DNA from: Flavobacteriales bacterium
GTDB lineage: Bacteria; Bacteroidota; Bacteroidia; Flavobacteriales_F; PHOS-HE28
Reading direction: 5' to 3'
Assembly: GCA_016788485.1 (NCBI GenBank)
Contig: JAEUSV010000120.1
Coordinates: 117,744-174,364, forward strand
DNA: 56,621 bases
Under the pieces are notes generated by a model. The model was not told the origin of the DNA and did no database searches. It saw only the letters and a program-made list of their open reading frames with translations. Positions 34,004 through 43,576 of this stretch are shown one piece after another. Numbering within the stretch: the first letter of the stretch is position 1; each line of letters opens with the position of its first letter. The translations under genes and the position numbers were made by a program.

Positions 34004-37000
34004 ATGCGCCCGATCCTCCGCACCCTCCTCCCACTTGCCGTGGTCGCGCTCCTGAGCCTTCCTGCCCAGGCCGCCGTGTACTACGTGTCGCCCACGGGCA
34101 ACGATGCCAATGCGGGCACCTCGTCCACGGCCCCTTGGAAGACCATCACCCGGGTGAACCAGCTGAGCTTCGGCCTTCAGCCTGGTGATCAGGTGCTGTT
34201 CCAGCGCGGTGGAACCTACCGCGGCACCATCGTGGTCGCCTCCAACGGAACGGTCACCAACCCCATCACCATCGGGGCCTACGGCACTGGGGCCATGCCC
34301 ATCATCTCGGGCAGCCAGCTGCTGAGCAACTGGGTGGTGCACCAGGGCAACATCTGGAAGGTGCAGGTGGCCGGTTCGGTGCGCACGCTCTTCAGCAACG
34401 GGCAGCTCATGACGCTGGCGCGTTACCCCAACTCCGGCTGGCTGCGCAACGACAATGGCACCAGCACCCGCATAAACGATGATGCGCTCACCCAGGCGGC
34501 CGGCTACTGGAACGGCGCCCAGGTGGTGATCCGGGGCTCCAATTGGAGCTACGACATCAGCCAGATCACCTCCAGCATCCCCGGCCAGATCAACTTCACC
34601 GACATGTACATGCCCCTCGACACGATGAAGTGGGGCTATTTCCTGCGGAACAAGCTGAGCGAACTGGACACCCCGGGCGAGTGGTTCCACGACCCCGCCT
34701 CGGGCTGGCTCTACTTCCGGGCGCCCGGCGACGTGAACCCCAACACACTCACCGTGGAAGCCTCGAACACCGACCGGGGGGCATGGGTCTACATGAACTG
34801 GCAGTACATCGTGTTCGATGGCCTCATGTTCAAGCACCAGGCCGAGCGCGCCGTGTTCGTGGACGCGGCGAACCACGTCACCGTGCGCAACTGCACCTTC
34901 GAGGACCTGGGCATGGCCATCTTCAGCTACGGCAGCTACAACCTGTTCCAGAACAACACCTTCAACCGCACCTACCAGACGGCCATCAGCCTCATCGACA
35001 ACAACACCGTGGTGGAGAACAGCACCTTCTCCAACATCGCCATGGTGCCGGGCCTGGGTGAAACGAACTGGGGGTACATGGGCATCCGTGTACAGGGCAA
35101 CAACAACATCGTGCGGAACAACCACCTGGAGACGGTGGGTTACATCGGCATCAGTGTCCATGGCAACACCACGGTGGAGCGCAACTTCGTGAAGAACGCG
35201 TTGGCCCTGCTGAACGACGGTTGCGGCATCGGCATGGAGAACGCCGACGGTGTGGTGGTGCGCGAGAACATCATCCTCGACATCCAGGGCAATCTGGAGA
35301 GCGCCGCCTACAACAGCCCGTCCTATTGGCAGGCAGGCATGGGCATCTACTTCGGCAACGTGTCCGTGAAGAACACGCTGGTGCAGTACAACACCATGGC
35401 CAATTGCAAGGGCGCCGGCATCCATGTGGACCACACGATGGTGAGCACCGGCAACCAGATCAAGGACAACGTGATGTTCAACAACAACCTGCAGTTGAGC
35501 ATCTCGGACTACTCGAATTACAACGGGCCGGGAGCCACGCCGCCCTACTTCGTGCCTTCCTTCAATACCGTTTACAGTGGCAACATCATGTACAGCCTCA
35601 CCAAGGACCAGCTGTGCATGAAGCAGATGCACTGCTATTCGAGCACGATGGTGGATTTCGGGAGCTTCCTGAACAACCGCTACTTCAATCCCTACAACGA
35701 GATGAACATCCAGCAGTTCAACGTGTATGGGAGCTTCATCCGGAACTATGCGCTGGACCGTTGGCAGTCGGTGACGGGAGATGACGCCGGCAGCGCGATC
35801 CACCCGCAGCGGCTGAACGCCCATGCAACGGTGGCTGAGCTGAGCACGAACCTGTTGAGCAACGGCACCTTCGACGCCAATACCTCGGGCTGGGGAGGGA
35901 CCCCCAACAACGGCATCCTAACCCGTGAGCTCACCTACCTCGACAACGGGTCGATGAAGTCCTACCTCAACAACAGCAACATCTATCCCGAGTTCACGGT
36001 GCGCAACGCCACGGCGTTCACCACCACCAACGGCCAGTGGTACCGCATGCGCTTCAGTGTGCAGAGCAACATCCTGGGCGAGGTGAAGGCGGGGGTCAAG
36101 GGCAACACCCAGATGACCGGCCCCCAGGCCATCTTCGAGCGGTCCTATCCGTTCAGCACCACGCGCCGCGACGTGGAGGTGTACTTCCAGTCGAACCTGA
36201 CGGACAATTCGTTCGCACAGTTCACCAACCACTACTCCACACCCCAGTACTGGCTCGACAACATCCAGCTGCACCGTGTGAGCGTGCAGCCCCTGGACCC
36301 CACGGTCGACCACATCCTGGTGTACAACGACCTTTCCACGGTGCAGACCAAGTCCCTTCCATCCGGCAACTGGAGCGATGTGAACGGAACGGTCTACACC
36401 GGTTCGATCACGGTGCAGCCGTTCCGGTCGGTGCCGCTGTACCGCACCACCGCCACGGTGACACCGGTGGGCTACTCCGTGGGAAGCAAGGTGTTCCTGC
36501 ATGGAGCGCTGATCGCCGGCACCAGCACCATGCGCGACAACCTGCGCGCCAATGGCGTGCTGCCGAGCTCGGAGCCTTACACGGCCCTTGGCCTGCCGGT
36601 GGCGAACACCGGCGCCACCATGGCCACCGGCCTCAATACCCAGACCGGCAGCACCGCGCTGGTGGACTGGGTGCTGGTGGAGCTGCGCAACAACGATGCG
36701 ACCTTCTCCCTTGCGGAGCGCCGTGCGGCCCTGGTGCGCGTGAACGGAGATGTGATCAACCCCGATGGTTCAGCTCTGGTGACCTTCAATACGGACCCGG
36801 TGAACAAGCGCTTGGTGATCCGTCACCGCAACCACCTCGCCGCCATGTCGGCGACCAGCCTCACCACCAACGGCCAGGTGATGGACTTCACCTCACCCTC
36901 CACGCCGTTCTTCGGTAGCGGGGCGGTATGGTCCGACGGGGTCCGCAACGCACTTTGGTGCGGCGACGTGAACACGGACGGTGTGGTGCGCTACACCGGT

Positions 37001-37198
37001 GCTTCCAACGACCGCGACCCCATCCTTGCGGCCATTGGCGGCACCGTGCCCACGAACACCATCTCGGGCTACCGCCGGGAGGACGTGAACCTCGATGGGA
37101 TGGTTCGTTATACGGGTGCGGCGAACGACCGCGACCTCGTGCTCTCCACCATCGGAGGAACGGTTCCCACGAACACCAAGGTGAGCACCGCGCCGTGA
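34004..37198 (+). CDS. Secreted parallel beta-helix protein with dockerin-like terminal modules
   Basis: 1064 residues. Signal peptide MRPILRTLLPLAVVALLSLPAQA. It begins VYYVSPTGNDANAGTSSTAPWKTI, the typical opening of right-handed beta-helix (pectate-lyase-like) proteins; residues 260-520 show N-rich helix turns (NNTVVENSTFSNI, NNNIVRNNHLETV). Residues 640-790 may be a carbohydrate-binding module. The last 80 residues contain two copies of GDVN-DGVVRYTGASNDRDPIL and EDVNLDGMVRYTGAANDRDLVL, calcium-loop-like repeats reminiscent of dockerins, each followed by IGGTVPTNT. Probably a cell-surface or secreted polysaccharide-active protein; substrate unknown. AAAAGGA precedes the ATG. Confidence 0.8.
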   Translation: MRPILRTLLPLAVVALLSLPAQAAVYYVSPTGNDANAGTSSTAPWKTITRVNQLSFGLQPGDQVLFQRGGTYRGTIVVASNGTVTNPITIGAYGTGAMPIISGSQLLSNWVVHQGNIWKVQVAGSVRTLFSNGQLMTLARYPNSGWLRNDNGTSTRINDDALTQAAGYWNGAQVVIRGSNWSYDISQITSSIPGQINFTDMYMPLDTMKWGYFLRNKLSELDTPGEWFHDPASGWLYFRAPGDVNPNTLTVEASNTDRGAWVYMNWQYIVFDGLMFKHQAERAVFVDAANHVTVRNCTFEDLGMAIFSYGSYNLFQNNTFNRTYQTAISLIDNNTVVENSTFSNIAMVPGLGETNWGYMGIRVQGNNNIVRNNHLETVGYIGISVHGNTTVERNFVKNALALLNDGCGIGMENADGVVVRENIILDIQGNLESAAYNSPSYWQAGMGIYFGNVSVKNTLVQYNTMANCKGAGIHVDHTMVSTGNQIKDNVMFNNNLQLSISDYSNYNGPGATPPYFVPSFNTVYSGNIMYSLTKDQLCMKQMHCYSSTMVDFGSFLNNRYFNPYNEMNIQQFNVYGSFIRNYALDRWQSVTGDDAGSAIHPQRLNAHATVAELSTNLLSNGTFDANTSGWGGTPNNGILTRELTYLDNGSMKSYLNNSNIYPEFTVRNATAFTTTNGQWYRMRFSVQSNILGEVKAGVKGNTQMTGPQAIFERSYPFSTTRRDVEVYFQSNLTDNSFAQFTNHYSTPQYWLDNIQLHRVSVQPLDPTVDHILVYNDLSTVQTKSLPSGNWSDVNGTVYTGSITVQPFRSVPLYRTTATVTPVGYSVGSKVFLHGALIAGTSTMRDNLRANGVLPSSEPYTALGLPVANTGATMATGLNTQTGSTALVDWVLVELRNNDATFSLAERRAALVRVNGDVINPDGSALVTFNTDPVNKRLVIRHRNHLAAMSATSLTTNGQVMDFTSPSTPFFGSGAVWSDGVRNALWCGDVNTDGVVRYTGASNDRDPILAAIGGTVPTNTISGYRREDVNLDGMVRYTGAANDRDLVLSTIGGTVPTNTKVSTAP

Positions 37199-37213
37199 TG
37201 CGCGACATGCATC

Positions 37214-37250
37214 AAGCAAGAGGCCCCGGGATCACCGGGGCCTCTTGCTT
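37214..37250. terminator. Long hairpin terminator between the beta-helix gene and batE
   Basis: Sixteen-base perfect stem beginning AAGCAAGAGGCCCCGG with loop GATCA. It lies between convergent genes and touches the batE stop codon. Confidence 0.85.
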
Positions 37251-37999
37251 CAGATCCGCACCAGGGAGGCCGGAGGCATCCAGCCGACACCGCCGTTGGT
37301 GAGGCGCACCTCCGTCCAATCGCCTTCCTGCTGCAGCACGGAGACCTTGGAGCCCTCGTGCAGGATGAAGAGCGTGGTGGCCTGCCGGCGAGGTTCGCTG
37401 CGAACCTCCACGCGCGGGCTCATCACGATGGCCTGAACGCGGGTGTCCAGCTCGGCGTTGCGTCGGTAGGCGAGCGCGACGGAGGTCGCCAGGACCAGGA
37501 AGGCCAGCACGCATGCGCCCAGCAGCGTGTGCCGCACCGATCCGTGACGGGCCATGCGCCACGCGGCGGCAAGGGCGCACAGCACGGCCATCGCCCACAA
37601 GGAGCGGCGCGCCCACTGGTCGTTGTCAGCGCCCGCCAGGAAACGGTCCACGCCACCGCCGAGCGAGAACGCGGGCAGCTCGTTCATGCGGTCCACCACG
37701 CGGGAACGGGCCAGGTCCAGGTTGGCCTGGATGTCGTCGGCGCCGGGGGAGAGCAGCAGGGCACGTTCATAGTAGAGGATGGCGTGCGGCACATCGTTCA
37801 ACTTGAAATGGCAGTTGCCGATGTTGAAGAGCAGGGCCGCCGAGGTGCGGTCCGCGTTCAGCGAATCGTAGAGCGCCAGCGCCGCACGGTGTTCGCCGCG
37901 GGCATAGGCGGCCGCAGCGCTGTCGGCCAGGGCTTGGGCATCGCCCGCGCTGGCATGCGCGCCGATGCCCAGGGCAAGGATGATGGCGTAGGTCCTCAT
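37250..37999 (-). CDS. batE: BatE: TPR and SH3 membrane protein
   Basis: 249 residues. Signal peptide, TPR-type helices at about 20-95 (GNCHFKLNDVPHAILYYERALLLSPG), two membrane helices at about 131-150 and 158-176, then a C-terminal bacterial SH3 domain (VEVRSEPRRQATTLFILHEGSKV, WTEVRLTNGGVGWMP). This is the BatE layout of the Bacteroides aerotolerance operon. Last of the moxR operon; its ATG overlaps the batD stop by four bases. Confidence 0.85.
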   Translation of the reverse strand: MRTYAIILALGIGAHASAGDAQALADSAAAAYARGEHRAALALYDSLNADRTSAALLFNIGNCHFKLNDVPHAILYYERALLLSPGADDIQANLDLARSRVVDRMNELPAFSLGGGVDRFLAGADNDQWARRSLWAMAVLCALAAAWRMARHGSVRHTLLGACVLAFLVLATSVALAYRRNAELDTRVQAIVMSPRVEVRSEPRRQATTLFILHEGSKVSVLQQEGDWTEVRLTNGGVGWMPPASLVRI

Positions 38000-39738
38000 G
38001 CGCGGGCGTTGTTCTCGATGCGTGCGATCAGTTCCACGGCCTCGTCGTACACCTGCTGGCGGGGGCGGTCCTCCACCGGCGCGAAGCGTGCGAGCTCACA
38101 GGCCTCCATGAGCGCGGCGTACTTCCCGGCGGCATCGCCGTGCGGTACCAGGCGTTCACGCGCCACACGGGCGGTGACCTCCCCGGGCGCCAGGGCGTAA
38201 CGGTCGGCGAGGTAGCCGTTGAGGGCCTGGGCCAGGGCGGTGTAGAAGCCGTCGCGTTCCCCGCGGGCCAGGGCCTCCGCCGCCGCCTTCAGCCGCTGCC
38301 GGGCCACCTTGTCCGCCCCCTTGCGGCGCATGGCCGCCACGTCGGCATGTTCGGCATCGTGCCGGCGGCGCCAGAACAGGAAGAGCAGGAGCAGCGCGAA
38401 CGGTGCGGTCATGCCGGCCACGTACGGCCAGGAGCCGAAGAGCCTGCTCCCCATGGGTCGCAGCCCGAGGTCGCCCGTGCGGATGTAACGGATGTCGCGG
38501 TCGAGCTGCTGCACATCAGTGGGGTCGGGCCTGCTGATCGTCGCCGTGGCGCCTCCTTCGCCCGGGAGCACGGTGAACACGAGCTCACCGCTGCTCAGCT
38601 GCTGGTAGGCGCCTTTCTCGGGGTCGAAGTAGCTGACGGTGATGGGCGGCAGGCTGTACTCGCCGGCATGGCGGGGGATCACCAGGTACTGGAACTCGCG
38701 GCTGCCGCTCATGCCGCCGGTGTTCACCGTGATCTTGTCGCTCACCTTGGGCTCGTAGGTCTCGAAGTCGCTGGGGAAGGCGGGCTTCGGGTCGTCGATG
38801 AGCTTCAGGTTCGCCCGGCCGCTGAAGCGCACCTTGATGTCGAGGGCCTCGTTGGCCTTCACCGTGGTGGGGCCGGTGGTCACCTCCATGCGCAGGTCAC
38901 CTACGGCGCCGCACAGGTCAGCCGGCTTGTTGACGGGCAGGTCCTGCACCTCCAGGTCCACCGCGTTGCTGCGGATCTTGAGCTCGGCGCCGCGGCTGAA
39001 GAAGGAGCGGTTGACGATGCAGGTGAAGGTGGCCGGATCGATGTGCAGCTTGCCGGGGCGCTGGGGGAAGAGCAGCTGCTTCTTGATGATGGCCACGCGG
39101 TACTGGAGGCCGTTGATGGTCTGCAGGCCGGGCTCCCACTGCAGTTCGCCCATGTCGATCTCCTCGGCCCAGAATCCGGTGAGCTTCGGCAGCTCATAGC
39201 CCACGAGCTCGATGGCGTTGTAGCGGCAATACAGGGTATAGGTGGCCACGAGCTGTTCACCCACGCGGCACTTGTTGCGGGTCAGGGAGATCACCGCGAA
39301 AAGGTCACGGTCCTTCTGCTGCTGCTGGCTCTGCGCCTGTCCTCCTCCTGCGGCCGCGGCCCCCTTCTCCACATGCACACGGATGGGTTCCGTGGTGATG
39401 AGGCCGCCGCCCACCTGGGCCTTCGCCGCGCCGATGGTGTAGTCGCCCGGGCGCGTGGCGGTGAGCAGGTAGGTGCGGCTGATGGTGCTGGTGCTGCGGC
39501 CGTTGATGAAGTTGAACGCGCTGCTCTCGAAGGGGCCCTGCACCACCACGAGGCCGCCGAGGTCGGGCTCGGTGAGCGCACCGCGGGCGTTGGTGAGCGT
39601 GAGCACCAGCTTGATGTTCTCGCCCACCGCGAAGGTGGTGCGGTCCACCGAGGCGGTGAAGGCGATCTCCTGTGCGACCGTCCGTGCCGACACGAACAGC
39701 GCGAGGAGCAGGAGGAGGGTGTGCGTGGCGCTGCGCAT
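37996..39738 (-). CDS. batD: BatD: oxygen-tolerance-type membrane protein
   Basis: 580 residues from ATG 39738, where the signal peptide MRSATHTLLLLLALFVSARTVAQ begins; a longer frame runs antisense-like through batC and is rejected. The periplasmic part has repeated beta-sandwich units: VGENIKLVLTLTNARG, CRVGEQLVATYTLYCRY, VKANEALDIKVRFSGRANLKLI. One membrane helix lies at about 440-460 (PYVAGMTAPFALLLLFLFWRRR), followed by a cytoplasmic helical tail. BatD is thought to act with the VWA proteins BatA and BatB at the membrane. Two bases from batC. Confidence 0.88.
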   Translation of the reverse strand: MRSATHTLLLLLALFVSARTVAQEIAFTASVDRTTFAVGENIKLVLTLTNARGALTEPDLGGLVVVQGPFESSAFNFINGRSTSTISRTYLLTATRPGDYTIGAAKAQVGGGLITTEPIRVHVEKGAAAAGGGQAQSQQQQKDRDLFAVISLTRNKCRVGEQLVATYTLYCRYNAIELVGYELPKLTGFWAEEIDMGELQWEPGLQTINGLQYRVAIIKKQLLFPQRPGKLHIDPATFTCIVNRSFFSRGAELKIRSNAVDLEVQDLPVNKPADLCGAVGDLRMEVTTGPTTVKANEALDIKVRFSGRANLKLIDDPKPAFPSDFETYEPKVSDKITVNTGGMSGSREFQYLVIPRHAGEYSLPPITVSYFDPEKGAYQQLSSGELVFTVLPGEGGATATISRPDPTDVQQLDRDIRYIRTGDLGLRPMGSRLFGSWPYVAGMTAPFALLLLFLFWRRRHDAEHADVAAMRRKGADKVARQRLKAAAEALARGERDGFYTALAQALNGYLADRYALAPGEVTARVARERLVPHGDAAGKYAALMEACELARFAPVEDRPRQQVYDEAVELIARIENNARA

Positions 39739-39740
39739 GG

Positions 39741-40382
39741 TCACCAGTCCTTTTCGATGGGTTTGCGGGAGGCCGCCTTCACGCGGTCGCGGAGCTTCTG
39801 CTGCGTCTGCTTCTCCTGCTGCTCCATGGCCTCGAGCATGCGTTCGGCGTCCCGCTTGTCGATCTCGTTCGGGTCCCGGGGCTGTTGCTGTTGCTCCTGT
39901 TCTTGCTGCTGGGGCTGCTGCTGTTGTTCCTGCTGCTGGTCCTGCTTCTGCTGTTGCTGCTGCTGCTGGAGCTTTTTCTGGGCGTAGGCCAGGTTGTACC
40001 GCGTGTCCTCGTCGGCAGGGTTGCGCCGCAGGGCCTGCTTGTAGGCGTTCACCGCCTCCTCCCATTTCTGCTGCTGCATCCAGCTGTTGCCGAGGTTGTG
40101 GTACGCGCGGCTCTGCTGCTGCGGGTCCTTGGCGCTGGCGCCCGCGCCTTCGTACTGCTGCTGCGACTCGGCGTACTTGCCCTGGCGGTACAGCGCATTG
40201 CCCAGGTTGAAGGCGCCGCGCTCATCGGACCGCGCCTCCTGGTAGGCCTTGACGGCCTCGTCGAGCCTGCCCTTGCGGTAGGCCATGTTGCCTTTGCGCA
40301 ATGCACCGTCGGTGGCGCGTTCCTGCGCGGCGAGCGGTGCGCTCGCGGCGAAGAGGAGCAGGAGGGGGATCACGCGGGCCAT
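39741..40382 (-). CDS. batC: BatC: TPR protein with glutamine-rich segment
   Basis: 213 residues. Signal peptide MARVIPLLLLFAASAPLAA; three TPR units at about 25-135 (GNMAYRKGRLDEAVKAYQEA, GNALYRQGKYAESQQQYEGA, GNSWMQQQKWEEAVNAYKQA); then a 35-residue stretch made almost only of Q with K, E, D and P (about 140-175); and a charged C-terminal helix. The Q-rich part is a low-complexity linker, codon use CAG/CAA. Starts at 40382, three bases after the batB stop. Confidence 0.85.
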   Translation of the reverse strand: MARVIPLLLLFAASAPLAAQERATDGALRKGNMAYRKGRLDEAVKAYQEARSDERGAFNLGNALYRQGKYAESQQQYEGAGASAKDPQQQSRAYHNLGNSWMQQQKWEEAVNAYKQALRRNPADEDTRYNLAYAQKKLQQQQQQQKQDQQQEQQQQPQQQEQEQQQQPRDPNEIDKRDAERMLEAMEQQEKQTQQKLRDRVKAASRKPIEKDW

Positions 40383-40384
40383 GG

Positions 40385-41521
40385 TCAGGGTAGGCGGAGG
40401 TTGAAGCGCAGGGGACGGTCGCCGAACAGCAGGCCGAGCAGCAGCATGACGCATCCGAGCGCGAGCACCGGCTGGTAGCGGTCCTCGTGGCCCGCGTACC
40501 GGTAGGTGCCCGCCTCGCGCTGGTCCATCTTCTTCAGGTCGGCCACCAGCGCCTGGATGCCGGTGTCCGTGGCGGTGGCCTTCACGTAGGCGCCCTTGCC
40601 CGCGGCGGCGATACGCTTCAGCATGTCCTCGTTGAGCTTGGTCATCACGGTCTGGCCCTGCCGGTCCTTCTTGAAGCCGAGCATCGTGCCGTTGCGGCGC
40701 TCGGGGATGGGGGAGCCCTGCGGCGAGCCCATGCCCACGGTGTGCACCACGATGCCCTGTTCGGCGGCGGCCTGTGCCGCTGCCTCGCCGTCGTCCTCGA
40801 AGCTCTCGCCATCGCTGATCACGATGATGGCGCGTCCGGCATCGGCTTTCTCGGGGAAGCAGCGCGCGGCGCGCTCGATGGCGGCGCCCACGGCGGTGCC
40901 CTGCACGCTGAGCATGCCGGGACCGATGCTGCCCAGGAAGAGGCGCGCGGCACTGCGGTCGGCGGTGAGCGGGAGCTGCACGTACGGTTCGCCGGCGAAC
41001 ACCACGATGCCGAGGCGGTCGCCCTTCATGCGGTCGATGAGCTGCTCGAGCGCGCGGCGGGCCACCTCCATGCGGTTCGGTGCGAGGTCCTCCGCCATCA
41101 TGCTGTTGCTCACGTCGAGCGCCACCACCACGTCCACCCCCTGTGCCTTCACCTCCTCCAGGCGGGTGCCCAGCTGCGGACCGGCCAGCGCGAGCACCAC
41201 GAAGGTGAGCCCGTGGCGCAGCAGGAGGAAACGCACGGTGGTGCGGAGGCTGGAGATGGGGGTGGAGATGCGCGCCGCCAGGGCCGGTGCGGCGAACCGG
41301 GTGAGCGCGCGTTCGCGGCGCACGAGGTCGACGAGGAAGAGGGCGGTGAGCAGCGGGCCCGCGGCAAGCCCCCACAGTACCCAAGGCCGTTCCAGTCGGA
41401 AGGCGGGCACGCGATGCTCCAGCACGTTCCACAGCACCAGGCCCACACCCCAGGCCAGCGCCTCGAGCAGGAGCACCACCACGGTGATGGGCACGATGCG
41501 GTATGGACGCGGGGCGATCAT
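40385..41521 (-). CDS. batB: BatB: VWA-domain membrane protein
   Basis: 378 residues. Membrane helices at about 12-32, 46-64 and 98-115; then a von Willebrand factor A domain at about 125-335 with the metal-ion site DVSNSM (D-x-S-x-S) near 133 and the later ISDGESFEDD; a last helix at about 355-370. By family the VWA domain faces the periplasm and binds partners through a divalent metal. Overlaps batA's stop as ATGA. Confidence 0.9.
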   Translation of the reverse strand: MIAPRPYRIVPITVVVLLLEALAWGVGLVLWNVLEHRVPAFRLERPWVLWGLAAGPLLTALFLVDLVRRERALTRFAAPALAARISTPISSLRTTVRFLLLRHGLTFVVLALAGPQLGTRLEEVKAQGVDVVVALDVSNSMMAEDLAPNRMEVARRALEQLIDRMKGDRLGIVVFAGEPYVQLPLTADRSAARLFLGSIGPGMLSVQGTAVGAAIERAARCFPEKADAGRAIIVISDGESFEDDGEAAAQAAAEQGIVVHTVGMGSPQGSPIPERRNGTMLGFKKDRQGQTVMTKLNEDMLKRIAAAGKGAYVKATATDTGIQALVADLKKMDQREAGTYRYAGHEDRYQPVLALGCVMLLLGLLFGDRPLRFNLRLP

Positions 41522-42591
41522 GGGGTGGTGCGCAGCAGGGTGCGTTGCAGCAGCAGGCCGAGGAGCAGCGCCGCGCCGCCCGCGAGCACGAAGGGGAAGT
41601 AGCGCTCGTTGCGGCGGCTGTGCTCGGTGACCTTCACGCGGGTGCGTTCGAGCTTGTCGATCTCGGCGTAGATGTCGCGCAGTTTGCGCTCGTTCACCGC
41701 GCGGTAGTAGCGGCCATCGGTGAGCTCGGCCACCTGCTTCAGCATGTCCTCATCGATCTGCACCTCCACGTGGTCGTACTTGTAGCTGCCGTTCGGGTAG
41801 ATGGCCACGGGGCTCAAGGCCTTGCCGCGCGAACCCACGCCGATTGTGTACACGCGGATGCCGAGCTGGCGGGCGATCTGCGCGGCGTCCACGGGTTGGA
41901 TGGTGCCGGCGTTGTTGACCCCGTCGGTGAGGAGGATCACCACCTTGCTCTTGGCCTCGCTCTCGCGCAGCCGGTTGATGGCCGTGGCCAGCCCCGTGCC
42001 CACCGCCGTTCCGCCGGTGATCAGACCGCTCTTGGCCTGCAGGAAGAGGTCCTGCAGCACCTTGTGGTCGGTGGTGAGCGGGCACTGGGTGAAGGCCTCG
42101 CCTTCGTACACCACCAGGCCGATGCGGTCGTTCGGGCGGTCGTCGATGAAGCGCATGGCCACCTCGCGCGCGGCGGTGAGCCGGTCGGGCTTGAAGTCCT
42201 TGGCCAGCATGCTCGCGCTGAAGTCCATGGCGATGACGATGTCGATGCCCTCCTTGGTCACATCCTGCCAGCTGTCCTTGTTCTGCGGACGCGCGAGGGC
42301 CGCGATGAGCAGGCCCAGCCCGAGCAGGCCGAGCGCATAGGGCAGGTGCAGCAGGTGGGTGCGCAGGGAACGCGGACCGCTTGTGAGCATGTGGAGCGTG
42401 GGCAGGCCCACCTCGTTGGCGCGTCGGCGGATGCGCAGCACGTACAGCGCGGCGAGCAACGGCAGCGCGAGCAGCCCCCAGAGCGCCTGTGGCGTGGCGA
42501 GGTCGAAGCGCGTGCGCATCAACCACGCCGCTGCGGCCACCCCGGCGAGGGCGGCGGACAGCAGCACGATGGCGGTGAGGCGTTCACGCAT
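41518..42591 (-). CDS. batA: BatA: VWA-domain membrane protein
   Basis: 357 residues. Two N-terminal helices, the BatA-type region LRIRRRANEVGLPTLHML, a third helix at about 85-103, then a VWA domain with DFSASM as metal site near residue 122 and LLTDGVNNAG near 222, and a final helix at about 330-350. Paralogue of BatB. Its ATG lies inside the end of the upstream 329-residue gene, overlapping by eight bases. Confidence 0.9.
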   Translation of the reverse strand: MRERLTAIVLLSAALAGVAAAAWLMRTRFDLATPQALWGLLALPLLAALYVLRIRRRANEVGLPTLHMLTSGPRSLRTHLLHLPYALGLLGLGLLIAALARPQNKDSWQDVTKEGIDIVIAMDFSASMLAKDFKPDRLTAAREVAMRFIDDRPNDRIGLVVYEGEAFTQCPLTTDHKVLQDLFLQAKSGLITGGTAVGTGLATAINRLRESEAKSKVVILLTDGVNNAGTIQPVDAAQIARQLGIRVYTIGVGSRGKALSPVAIYPNGSYKYDHVEVQIDEDMLKQVAELTDGRYYRAVNERKLRDIYAEIDKLERTRVKVTEHSRRNERYFPFVLAGGAALLLGLLLQRTLLRTTP

Positions 42592-43573
42592 GGGCGGTGG
42601 GCGCTGGGGTGGTGCGCTGCACGAACTGGACGGCGCCGGCCATGAGCTGCTCGTTCTCGGCCGGCAGCGGGGCGTGCTTGGCGAACTTCACCATGTCGGC
42701 CAGGCGCAGCAGGTTCACGAGTAGCTCGCGGGCCTCACGTCCCATGGCGGTGGCGCCGAGCTCGGCGGCCAGGTCGTCGGTGGTGCGCTCCATCGCCGGC
42801 ACCCCGTAGCGCTCCTCCACGTAGCCGCGCAGCAGGTCGGTGACCTCGCTGTGGTATTGCTTCACCTGGCCCTGCTGCCACAGCTTCCTGCGTTCGATCT
42901 CGGCGAGGGCCTCGAGCACGCGCTCGTGCAGGGGCTTCGGCGGCGCCTCGGGCACCTCCACTGGTTTCCGCCGGCGGCGGCGCAGGTACCAGGTGAGCAG
43001 CACGATGGCGGCCGCCAGCGCCGCGCCCCCTGCGAACCAGGGCCAATGCTCCCGCAGCCAGTCCATCCAGCCGAAGGGCAGCTCGTAGATCTCCTTGATG
43101 TCCCGGAAGGCCTGTGCGGTATCGACCTCCACGGTCTCCACGCCGAGCAGCAGCGCGTTGCTCTCCACCGTGTCGCCGTTCACCACGAAGCGGAACGGCG
43201 GGATGGCCCAATAGCCGCTGTCGAACGAGGTGATGCGCAGCTGACGCAGCTGTTGGAAGCGGTAGGGGTCGTTCGGGTTCACCACGGTGTCCACGCCGCT
43301 GTCCTCGAGCACCTCGATCTGCTTGATGAGGGTGTCGCCGGCGATCACGGGCCACACGATGTCCACGCGCTTCCCGCCGTCCACGCGGTAGTTCACGCTC
43401 AGCTTCAAGCGCGTTTGCTCGCCGATGCGGATGGCCTGCGTGTCGAGCTCCGCGACGGGGGTAAGGTCCTGGGCGTGAAGGGCCAGGGGCAGGAGCAGGG
43501 GCAGGAGCAGGAGCAACGCCTTCGCGTGGAGCTTCGGGGCGCGAGGCAGGGGCAACAGCAGGCTCTTCCGCAT
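42584..43573 (-). CDS. Membrane protein of the bat operon (BatD-N-terminus-like)
   Basis: 329 residues. A long signal-anchor segment (KALLLLLPLLLPLALHA) is followed by a periplasmic beta domain (AIRIGEQTRLKLSVNYRVDGGKRVDIVWPVI, GYWAIPPFRFVVNGD), one helix at about 175-197 and a cytoplasmic helical part with EVTDLLRGYVEERYGVPAMERT. The layout echoes a shortened BatD, and similar proteins sit between DUF58 and BatA in related operons. I cannot give it a standard name. Presumably works with the BatA/BatB complex. Confidence 0.7.
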   Translation of the reverse strand: MRKSLLLPLPRAPKLHAKALLLLLPLLLPLALHAQDLTPVAELDTQAIRIGEQTRLKLSVNYRVDGGKRVDIVWPVIAGDTLIKQIEVLEDSGVDTVVNPNDPYRFQQLRQLRITSFDSGYWAIPPFRFVVNGDTVESNALLLGVETVEVDTAQAFRDIKEIYELPFGWMDWLREHWPWFAGGAALAAAIVLLTWYLRRRRRKPVEVPEAPPKPLHERVLEALAEIERRKLWQQGQVKQYHSEVTDLLRGYVEERYGVPAMERTTDDLAAELGATAMGREARELLVNLLRLADMVKFAKHAPLPAENEQLMAGAVQFVQRTTPAPTAHA

Positions 43574-43576
43574 GGG

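Noticed and set aside
33842-35824. 660-residue minus-strand open frame
   Set aside because: Antisense to the beta-helix gene, whose signal peptide, ribosome-binding site and repeat motifs are clear.
39860-39975. CAG/CTG-rich tract as an unstable trinucleotide repeat
   Set aside because: It encodes the glutamine-rich linker of BatC with mixed codons and interruptions; it is coding low complexity.
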